Under the pieces are notes generated by a model. It was given only the letters and a program-made list of their open reading frames with translations. It was not told the DNA's origin and made no database searches. Below are positions 1 through 12,000 of a DNA stretch of 13,231 nucleotides, piece by piece. The stretch covers positions 1 to 13,231 of the forward strand of contig CABPSV020000569.1 in assembly GCA_902459845.2 (NCBI GenBank). Reading direction: 5' to 3'. Numbering within the stretch: position 1 is the first letter of the stretch; the number at the start of each line of letters is the position of its first letter. The position numbers and the translations under genes are program-made. This DNA is from Hepatocystis sp. ex Piliocolobus tephrosceles (Eukaryota; Apicomplexa; Aconoidasida; Haemosporida; Plasmodiidae).

Positions 1-3000
1 TAAGCAAAGTAGCCTTTTTCAAACTGAATAGCCCTAATTTTTTGCATGTGAAAACAGATATATATGGATATTTTAATTTTAAATATATTAATGATTTTCT
101 ACATTTAAAAGATAAAATAAAATTTATGAGATCTGATGAAATCAAAAATCTAGGTAATTCTACGGATGATATATTTAATAACATCATTAAAATAAATGAT
201 AAGCTAAGTTACAGCCTACACGAAGAACAAAGTGATGAGCTATATGGGACACCAGAAGCAGTTGAAAAAAGCACATATAACAAAATATTATGGATATCCA
301 AAAAATACAAAATAAAAAATTATATCCCGGATAGGTTTATCAAAATATATTATTGTTTTTATATACGTGACAACCAATGCGAAAACTTGGATAATTATAT
401 ATATGTAGGTTTGATAGAAAATGAAGCTTACCATTTTAATTATCTTCCAGAAAAACAAGTACAGTCGACTAATAATGGCTTGACTGACACAAACAAATCA
501 CTAAATAAACTACTAAATTTAAGATTTTACAACAGAGATGCAATTAAAATAGTTGCTCTTAATTCTTATCATGATCACAATAAAAGCATTTGTAACAATC
601 TTAACAAAGACACTATTGTAACACCCTTTATAATGAATACCGTATCTACAAATAATACAAATACATTGAAATTGTTTAACATGATTAAAAAAACAGAACT
701 GAATAAAATGCTTTTCACTGTATGTTATAGTACGTATCAATATAACACAAAAACTATATATTTATTTCGATCTGTCGAAATAAACGAAATACCACTTTAC
801 ACCGAATACATAAATTATAATTATGAATTTTATAAACTAGGATATACTATCGATACAGGAACAGTACAACCATTAGATACATCACCAGGAACAAAAACAG
901 AAACAGATACAGGAACAGATACAGATACAGATACAGATACAGATACAGATACAGATACAGATACAGATACAGATACAGATACAGATACAGATACAGATAC
1001 AGATACAGATACAGATACAGATACAGATACAGATACAGATACAGATACAGATACAGATACAGAAACATATACAGAAACAACAATAGAAATAAAAATAGAT
1101 ACAAAAATAGATACAAAAAAAGAACTAATAGCAGTAAAAGCAACAGATAAAGAAATAATCGAATTAATAAAATTTATGCAAAAATATAAAAACGGTCGAA
1201 ATGTTTTGTATAATTTGCTGTTTATCGAAAATAGCTATCAAACTGTTATCGATATCTTTATGAAAAAAGCTAATTTAAATAATGCGCATGATGATCTTGA
1301 AAAAAAAGAGAGATTAAAAACTATGTTTTCAAAAATGATAGAAGCGTCGAAATTTGATGTAATAGAAACTCAAGATTTAAATAAAAATACAAATTTGTTT
1401 TACAATTTACATATAGAAAATATTTATTTAACTAATAAAAATAGTATTATATTCTGTTGTTATAATAATGAATTTGTTGAAGTAACGAGCGATATAAAAA
1501 ATCATAGATATATTGTTAATATTACGTATGATGTAGCAAAAGCTGTTCAACAGGTACCGCTAATACTACCTATGATAGATGAACAATCCCATTATAATAT
1601 ATATACCATAAATGGGCCAGATAATAGAATTAATGAAAATGTGATTGCTAATAAAAAAGTATACAATTTATTAGAAAAAAAAATCGATGCGTTAACACTT
1701 GTGGGAGATAACAAGCATTACTTTGAAATGCAATATTCTAATTTTGATGGATTTTATCTAAATCATAAATATATACAATTAAAAGACTCCACATTCGATT
1801 TAATATTGTATGGAAAAAACATTCCGCATCATATATACCAATTGAATATTCGACAATTTGAATATACATGTGATAAAATAGATAAACCTTCTTTTATAGA
1901 TACTAATAAGTTTGATTATACTGAGAATTACATTATTTTTAAAGATATTAAAATAGATGTTAAAAATAGTTATCAAATTTGTTTAACTGATACAAAAATA
2001 AATAAAATTAATTACATGGGTGTCTTAAGTATAACTAATTATTATGTAGTATTAGATTCTTTTTTTGATCCAAACAATTTAAACAACAATTTTGAACAAC
2101 CTAATATACTTATATCTGCATGTATTAATAAAAACACTGGTAATACTTTTATTACAAAAAAATATAATACTTTCCATTTTACAGCAGACACCACAAAAAA
2201 ATTGTTACAAAAGAATGAAAAACAAATAAGCGATTATTATGTAGAAATTAAGCCTTATCAAATTGTATCATGTAAATGTAAAGCAGAAGGAACCATTTTT
2301 CTAACAAACGATTACGTATTCTTTTACCAAACAGATAATATTCTTACCTATTCAACTAAACATAATGTGAATTTTCCAGTAGATATTGATTTTGATGGCA
2401 ATAATGTATATATTATTGATATGATCCAAAAAAAAATAGCAAAACTCGTTATTGAAATGAATATCACATCAAGCGTAAATACAAGTAATAAAAATAGTAC
2501 AATACCAAATCCGTTAATAGGTGCAATCATAACCAGGAGAAAAAGAAATACTCTACACACAAAAAACGCAACTGAAAAATATCAAGGTGGTACTATTTGC
2601 AAAGATCACAATAAGCATAATGGAGATAGTATTTGTAAAGAACATAATATGCATAATGACGAAAATATGTATGATGGCGAAAATACACACCTAAACCCTA
2701 AACTTGCTGTCAAAAACGTACTACCCCGCAAAACACGTAACAAATATTATACTTTACAAAATAAAAATCACGATATTGTTTATACGCATATGCACACAGA
2801 TAAGTACGAGTTACCACTACATAAACAATTTTCTTACACGTCCAATCAACTGTTAACAAAAAAATTAGGTATCAATCTTACTCCTAAAACTCTAAAAAAT
2901 GTTTTCACCTATGATATTCAAAATTATCCTAATGATCTTAATAATCCTAGTTATTCTAGTTATCCTAATGATTCTAGTTATCCTAATGATTCTAGTTATC

Positions 3001-6000
3001 CTAATGATTCTAGTTATCCTAGTTATCCTAGTTATCCTAGTTATCTTAGTAAAAATGATGAACCACTAAAAACAAAAAATAAACACAAGAATAATTTGTA
3101 CACACCCGATGATGAAAAGATTGTTATAAAAAAAAATCAAAATCAATTTATACAAAGAAGCGATATAACTAACGAGAACTTATCAGAAGACACGCAATCA
3201 AACACTCTCAATACCAATAACATAAACATTAAACTCAATTCTAACGTTTTACCAAAGTTATACAATAACATATCATCTCTATACCAAAATAGCACATTTG
3301 GTAAAAATATCAAAAGTTTATTTAACTATGTACAACATAAAGTAAATAGTAGCACATTAATTCAACACTTATATCAAATATTAAATATGAGAGATATATC
3401 AAAAAATAAAGTAATAAATAATATGGTAAATTCTTTTTATACAAAAAAATATCAAAGTAATAACAATCTTCAAAATGATAATAACCAAAGGTATATTCGT
3501 CCATCCTTAACTAATTCAGTATCTAACAAATTAAACAAAAAATTACATAAAGATACATATAAAAACACATCCAAAAAAAGTAATTCAAATTATACACCTA
3601 CTAAACATAATAATAACTTAAATATTAGAAAAAAAAGAGACATTACTGTAAGTAGTAACACGTATATAGACGAAGATACATATAGCAATATCTTAAATAA
3701 GAGTATAGACGATTTTTTGAATAATAAAAATCTACCTAACTATGTAAATAATCGTATAACATATTTATCTACAATGCACACATTTTACCCAGTAGGTATT
3801 GAATTATGGGATAATACATTATATATTTTAGATAGTGTGCAAAATAATATTATGAGTTATAACCTAAACACATTCGATTTTATTGATTTAGCGGATTATG
3901 ATTTCAATGATAATCCCTTTCGATTAAAAAATATTAAAAATTTTAGTATATATTCTACACCTATAGCTGAACATTACGGTATTAAAAAACTTATATATGT
4001 GGCATTAGTTCCTGAATTACAGACAAATGAAATTAAATTAATCGATTTGAACGGTGAAAAATACAGAATTTTCAAATCGATTAAAATAAGAAAAGGATAT
4101 CAATATAATGTATTAAATCGTGTATTTGCTATCGACAATATGTTATTAATAATTACATCGTATGCAGATAGAAATAGTAATCCAGTTTATCATTATTATT
4201 TTAATTCTTTCGATCAATATTTTAAAATAGGTGTTGAATATAAGTTTAATAAAGCATATGACATTAGTGATTCTTTACAAATTTCACCAGAAAAAAATAA
4301 TGGTAATGATGAACTAATATACTTTTGTTTTATTAATGCAAATAATGAGTGTAAAAATGTAGATGACATAACAAAATTAAATATATCACTAACGGATGGA
4401 ATTATAGATGGATATATAAAATATTATGGTAAGTTTACATTAAAAATTTTTGCTAGAACCCATTTTCAATCTATCATATTGGAATATAAAGACATAAATG
4501 CTTTTTGTGGAATTGGCAAATATTATAATAGCACCACTTCACAATGTGAATATTGTGAATACGGTTCTTATGCAAACAAATCCGTAGTGTCTTGTATACC
4601 ATGTTCACAATCTAAACCAAATACAAATACAATAATAAAAGGGGCAACCTCCGTTGATGATTGTTTATGTACACTTGGTTATGAATTTATAGAAACATCA
4701 CAAAAATGTGAAAAATGCAAACCAAATTATTATAAAGAATTTGATGGAAATTTCGGATGTGTTTATGCCTGTCCCCTTAATACTCAAAGTATTGTCTATG
4801 CAGCAAAAAGTTATGCGGAAATGAATTGTACTTGTATTGAAGGCTATTATAATAAAGACAATAAATGTTTACCATGTTTAAAAAATCACTATTGTGAAGG
4901 AAATAATTCAATAAAATCATGTGGTTTAAATATGTATTCATTAGTAGGAGCTAAATCTTTTGATGACTGTTTATGTGAAAATAATTTTGTGTATAATAAA
5001 AATGACAAAAGTTGCTATTCTTGTGTTTCTGTTGCTAAAGTAAAAAATGATGTTATATACTGTACTTTATGTGATCAAAAATATGTTGAAAATCCGAACA
5101 TATTTAAGACATCTTATACACATAATTACGGCTTAGTTAATCAAATATACGATCATGACAAAGATCTATTGTTACATGGAGACATTATGACATTATCTTA
5201 TTTTTATAAAGAGTCACATACATCCAATAGTATTCAGTTATTAGATTTTACCCAAGTGTTAAATCAATCGAATGGGAAAACCTCACGCTTAGACATAATA
5301 CTTTCTAGCGACCAAAACAATGCTATACGTACTTTACTTACGCCATACACTAATATTACAAAACACATAGTTAAATTCGCCATCGAAGAAGATATAATCA
5401 ACCCAAGTAATTGTGTATTATGTGAAAGTGGCTACCACATGGATGAAGATAAAAAAAAGTGTTTACCGTGTGATAAAAGATATTGTGAAGGGTTTAATAT
5501 TGGTGCGAAAAGATGCCCTCAATATTCATTAGTTACGATCAATACTCCAAACAGTGTATTTAACTGTTTATGTAAAAAAGGATATGGGTCCTTAAATGAA
5601 AGAAGAACTTCGATTAACAAAACGGTAAAATGTGTAACTTGTCCTATAAATTTTTTTAAACATAACGTATCAGATACATTTTGTTTACCATGCCCACCAA
5701 ATACTTTTACCATATCAGAAGGAGCAACAAGTATAAGAAAATGTTTACCCAACCACGGATACTTTATTCAAATGTTTAAAAATATTCAAATTAGTCATGA
5801 ATCATTAAAAGTAGAATTGAATTACGACACCAGTTTTATTGACGCATTTGAAACGGTTGATAAAATGTTTGAAGACGATGTGTTTGACATATTTATAGAA
5901 CAAAATTTCCAAAAAAGTATTGAAAAAATAAATGAAAATAGTAAAAAAATGATGCAACAAAAGTTTAATGCACATACTATAAGTACCGGCAAAAAAACTG

Positions 6001-9000
6001 CAGTAACACCAAATAACAGTAGTAGCAATAAATATGACATAAACAAAATAATAAACCATGGTAATATAAAAACAACCGCTTTATTTGACATATTTTCTGT
6101 GCTTTTGAAAAATATCGAAGATCACTATGACCCAAAATTAGATAGCGAGTTAAAAGTAAACTGTAATATCAATGTTTCTATGAAACAAAATCCACAATTT
6201 GTTGTTACATATACACAAAATTTGGAACATTGTATAAATATTTGTAAATTGAATATATATTGTACTGGGTTACAGTTTTCTAAACAACATCCACAATATA
6301 CCCACACATTTTTAAAAAATAATCAAAAAATTATACGTGGATATTTCAAATGTAAACTTTTTGTGTATGAAGATATATATGAATATGCTTCTCTAAGTTT
6401 AGTTTCTTTTCTAAATGAAGATGTTGAAAAATCAGTATCCATAAAAAATAATGAACAGTACATAAAGTTCTTGTTAAATAATAAACAAAAAATTATATAC
6501 ACTTGTTCGGTCCATAGAACTAAAAAATATGAAATGTATAAAAACTATCAATCAGTTGGTTGTATCAAAAGTAAATTCTGTCCAGGAAAAAACACTCCTT
6601 ATCTTATAACTTGTCCATTCAATTCTACTACGATTGAAACATATGCTAAACATGTTAACAACTGTTTATGTATACAAGGTTATTTTTATGTTGGTGTCTT
6701 ATCACATAGATGTGCTCAATGTGATAGAGGAACATTCAAAAATGAAATAAGCGATTCAAATTGTACAAAGTGTCCCAATGGATTTACTACTTTTAATTCT
6801 GGAGCAGTCAATGGAACAGAATGTTCTTGTAATCCTGGTAATTACCTTGACTTAACTACTTTACAGCAGTATTTACAATATCACAAATTGAATTATAAAA
6901 ATATTAACAAGTCATATTTTATGGTTCCTGTTACATCTAAATATAACAGTCAAACAGGTAATAAAAAAAAATATGCCTCCATCGACATAGAACAAATAAA
7001 TTTTGACGATTCCGATACAAATATAAATACAAATAAAGAATTGGCATCAATATTAAAACGTGATGTAGGTATATGTTATCCATGTAATTTGCCAAATACT
7101 TATTGTGAGGGAGGAATAAAATCTGATATTATGATTGGCGCAAACAATGTAAACGGTAAAGTACATTCTATACAAAAAAAATGTCCAAACGATTTAATTA
7201 CCTTACAAGATAAACACGTTAAATCTTCTGTAAAAAGCTGTGTATGTGCAAATGGGAAAGTACTAAGAGAAATGAATGATAAACAAGTAAAATGTGTTTT
7301 TTGTGCATCAAGTACTTTCAAAGAAGATGATTATGATAATAACTGTTCTGGTACATGTCCTCATTTTTCTACTTCTTTTCCTGGCTCATCCAATCAAAAC
7401 CAATGTTTTTGTAAAAACCATTATTATCTCGTTTCTTCAGAAGAAGACGAAGAAGAAAAAAACATTGATGACAGTAAAATAGATGAAAATAAAAGCAGTA
7501 TTAAAAAAATGAACATTTGTAAACAATGCCCAGAAGGAGCTATATGTAATAGAGGTTTTAATATTATTACATATCTACAATTGATGAAAGATAGAACTTT
7601 TTCAAAAATTGATGCATCAGATCATGAACAACCATATCCTATATATGGGTATTATTCTGTATATAAAAAAAAAGGGAAATATATAAAGTGGACACCATTA
7701 GACAATGCTAACAATCAAGTAAAATATACATACCCATATTATAACTTACTTTTATTTATTCAAAATAGTATATTAAATGAAAATTATTTCTTTTTTAACA
7801 ATGAACCCCAAATATATCTAAATGATCAGTTTATACAATATATGCAAAATTTTCAAACGAATAACAAGAAAGACAAAGCTTTTAATATCATCCCAAATAT
7901 GGATTATCAGTTGTTCAGTCATCCATATAGTCATGCGTATAACCCTTTTTTTTTACAAAATGATGTATATGAAAAAAGTAATATACAACACGACACGCAT
8001 GTCAAAAAAAGCACACCATCACATAAAACCAATAGCGCAGTAAACATAAATGACAAACGAAAATACATACGAGTGACACCCAATTTAAGATCGCAAGGTA
8101 TAATATACAAAACACTATCAAATACATCTTCTATTGTCCCAAATTCTTCTAAAAAAGGGTATGACCAAAAACAAGCAAAAGAGATGGAAGAACTGCTTAT
8201 TACATTCATAAACGAATCAAATATTATAAAAAAGCAAAACGAAGTATTTGAACGTATACCTGATGTTCATATGTGTACATTACCAAACAGATGCTTAGGT
8301 TCTTTTGCAAATTTATGTCATACAGGTTCGGAAGGATATCAATGTAGTAATTGTAAACCATCTTATGATATGATATATTTCAAATCCAAATGTTACAAAT
8401 GTAAAAGTGTATTTAAAGAAACAATAATAAGTATATTTTTAAAGCTTCTATATTATATAATTTTAATTTTTATTGTATCATTCAATTTTAAAACATGTAT
8501 AAATAGATTATGTATTAGTGGAATTTTAATGAAAATATGGTTTAACTTCTCGTTTCTTTTTACTGCTTTGGGATTTTTTTCTCCTCCCGTAAACTATTTT
8601 ATTATAAACAGTTGGCATATATACAAACGAGTGTTATTTTTTCACTTGAATTTTTTTTATCATTATTTTCGAGTAGGTTGTTTTGTTGATTTTACAAATA
8701 GACAAACTGTATCTTATAATAAAATTTGGTATGTACAAAAATATATTAATATATTTATGCCATTGATCGATGGTATCTGTTTGACCATTTTTTTATTTAT
8801 TCTTGTTCAAATATATAGATTATATTACAAAAAACAAATGCAAGATTTTATATTAATGATAAATCAATTACCGCAAGTGAGTGATACGTACAAAGTATAT
8901 GTAGTAAAAAATAGTAAAAAAAATAAAATGAATAAAGTGCATACAATGGAGATAAAACATGCAGATACAACTGACAAAACGGAAGTTATAAACGAATCAG

Positions 9001-12000
9001 GCACATTTGTAAATACAGACCAACTGGATAAGAATAAAGATACTACGAATAATAATGAACATAATGATGCTCCAAAAAATGAAGATCTAACAAATGATAT
9101 TCCTTTTGCAGAAACAGAAGAAGAACAAGTTCTTAAGCCAAAAATAAAATTAATAGAACCTTTGGAAAATGGTATAACATACAAAGAAATGTTGCAAAAA
9201 AAAAGAACCATGTTAAAATCGGAAAAAACCATGTTAAAATCAGAAAAAACCATGAATTACGACTTAAAAGAACTAAACAAGCTTCATAGTAAATACAGTC
9301 AACAGGATAAGATTAATACACAATACATGTCACAATATATAACAACAGAAAATACAATATATGATAATTACCTAAACGAAACTGTTAAATATATATATAG
9401 TAAAAAAATGTTTGGACCATGGCATTTTTTCTATAACCCCAATGAAAATATAGCAAACCATTTGATGAAATTTTTAATGGACACATTACCTTGTTATGTT
9501 TTGATCATGGTTTTATCATTACCATATGTTGTGATGGAACTGATTCAACTTTTATATTGTAAACCGATAAAATATAAAAATCAGAAACCGCAATTATATT
9601 TAACTTATTTACCTACTCAACAATGTACTATAGTATCTGGCTACTTTGTAACTGGTGTGTTAATCGCTTGTCTCCTCATTTGTATGTATATAAGTATTCT
9701 AATGTATTTAATACAATTATATTATAGAAAAAAGCAAACACATTGTTTTACTATGTTCTTCAAAAATATAATTACAGGTTATAGAAAAGGAAGAGAATTA
9801 TATGAGTTTATATTTTTATTAAAAAATATCATTTTAGCAGTTATCATAGGACTTAATATAAAATACAATTTTGTTTACATAGTTATAATTATTTTCACAT
9901 TCACTACATTTACAATTTTTGAAGTATTATTGAAACCATTTGATTCTAGATCGCTTAACATACTAAACAAATCTTTATACATTGGAAATGTAATAAGTAT
10001 ATTGTTTCCACTTGCAATTTGGGGAGCTTTTTACTTAAATTATGAACAACTAGTTATATTTCCTATTTTGATTATTCTGATGTTTCATGTTTATATGTTT
10101 CATAACATGTTTAGAGAAATTATTTATTCAAAACATTTTAACCATTTAAATAACGTATTAGGTGTAGTGCAGGATGACGTCTTTCTTAACGATACTGATA
10201 TGAGCGATGAAAATTATAAAAACCATTATAGAGCTATGGACAAGGTGCACCTTTTTTTAAATGAAGGTAAAGTACAAGAAATCGAACAAAATCAAAACAA
10301 TCAAAACAATCAAAACAATCAAAACAATCAAAACAATCAAAACAATCAAAACAATCAAAACAATCAAAACAATCAAAACAATCAAAACAATCAGAACAAC
10401 CAAAACAATCAAAACAATCAAAACAACCATTACGATAAAGAAAAAATTGGTACACATGTTACAGATCTTAATGATGACGATAAACTTACACAAAATGAAC
10501 ATATCAATTTTGAGCCAGTAGAAAATATTATTAAAAGGTATAATGTCAATTTAGACAATTTTTCAAAAAAAAATACAAATTTAAGTAACAATCTATATAT
10601 ACAAGACCAACAAAATGACGACTACAGTAATAATAAAAACAAAAAAATAAAAGAACAAACATACAATATTGAAAAAAATAGTTTACCTAAAAATATACAT
10701 AATGTAGCACAACTATGGTATGATGAACAAAATGAGTACTTATATTTCCAAATGCCATATGAAGATAAATTTTATTATAAGTTTAATAACCAAGAAATTA
10801 AAAGAAAAACCAAAGGTAATAAAGCAATACTAAACCGTATATTAAAAAACATATCAAATCATATAAAAGAAAAAAAAAAAATCGAAAATATCAAATATTT
10901 TGTAACAGCTGTAATAGAAGTAGTAGATAAATTTATAGATACCATCATCTATTGTTCGTTTAATCAAAACTGGTTTGATTTTATTATGCGATTTACTTTT
11001 GTGTATGTAAATTGGTTAAACAGAAATAATCGCCAAAACATAATGATACCGAATAACATATACCAATTAAATATGGCAATGGATGAATTTATTTATGTCC
11101 CCATTTTTAACAAAGTAAAATTGTTTTACCAATGTAAAGAGTTGGCATATTTTTTTAACAAAATTGACACAAACGAAGAGGATACTACTAAAGATATTAA
11201 TAATTTAAACAACCTTCAAAATCAACAATCAATTGAGTTATTAGAAAAAAAAAACAGCTTTGAAAACACAGAAATCAAAATTAGCCGTAATTATAGTTCA
11301 CACCATAATAATGGCTTAAAAAATAGAAAACATGTTGGAGACGCTGGGTTTGGATCTGGAACTGGAGCAGAGGGATCACAGATTTTAAAAAGTGAAAAAA
11401 GTTTCGAAGGCGACATGTTTTCAGGAACAGAGTCGAATTCTCGGGAAAGTATATACGATTCGTTGAAAAAAGGTATAAAGGATAATGATGGTGAAACAGT
11501 GGACAAAAATAAGGACAAAAATGAGCTATCCGACGTATTAAATAGCTTAAACCTACAAAATTGTAACGATCCTGACAAACATACAAAAAATATAAAGCTG
11601 AAAAATAAGAAGAGTATCAGTTTAAATATACAAAAACCTCTATTTGATAATTATGTTACTAAGAATTGTCATAGCGGTGAAAAATATATCGAGACGGATT
11701 TAGAAGGTAATGATAAAATAATTTTTGATTATTCATTAGATATATTTTCTTCCGAAATGTTTAATAAAAAAAATTATAATGTTCTGGTTTCTTTGTTTGA
11801 TTTATATATGGCTATAAAAGTTTTAAAATATATGGACGATAAACATTTTGGCATATTATTTAAATTATATAACGATAAATATCAAAAAAATGAACGAGGA
11901 TTGAATTGTTATTTAAACAAATTGAGAAATCAAATCAAACAAGAAATTGAAAATATTGAAAAAGCAATTGAACAAGGTAATATTGAGGAAAAAAGAAATA

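Noticed and set aside
42..44. TTG codon as the translation start of the giant protein
   Set aside because: The same frame is open to the window edge and there is no reason to expect a non-ATG start in a nuclear gene of this group; the gene is simply cut at its 5' end.
847..1143. 98-codon antisense frame of alternating Leu-Tyr
   Set aside because: It is the reverse reading of the acagat hexamer array inside the real coding sequence.
4506..8410. Receptor kinase of ephrin type
   Set aside because: Only the extracellular GCC2/GCC3-like Cys modules resemble that family. There is no kinase motif in the tail, and the membrane part is multi-pass.
4500..8420. A kringle domain in the ectodomain, as I recall for some CRMP paralogues
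   Set aside because: No six-cysteine kringle spacing or the usual aromatic-rich kringle core could be found by eye.
8864..9253. 129-codon antisense frame with hydrophobic Ser/Phe-rich sequence
   Set aside because: It lies wholly opposite the charged Lys/Glu/Asn loop of the CRMP gene, whose reverse complement naturally reads as Phe/Ser/Leu; no start context or domain is seen.
10234..10521. Open frames in other phases and on the - strand across the QNN repeat (Cys-Phe-Asp, Val-Leu-Ile and Lys-Thr-Ile repeats)
   Set aside because: They are shadows of the 9-bp in-frame repeat; all frames stay open because the unit has no stops.
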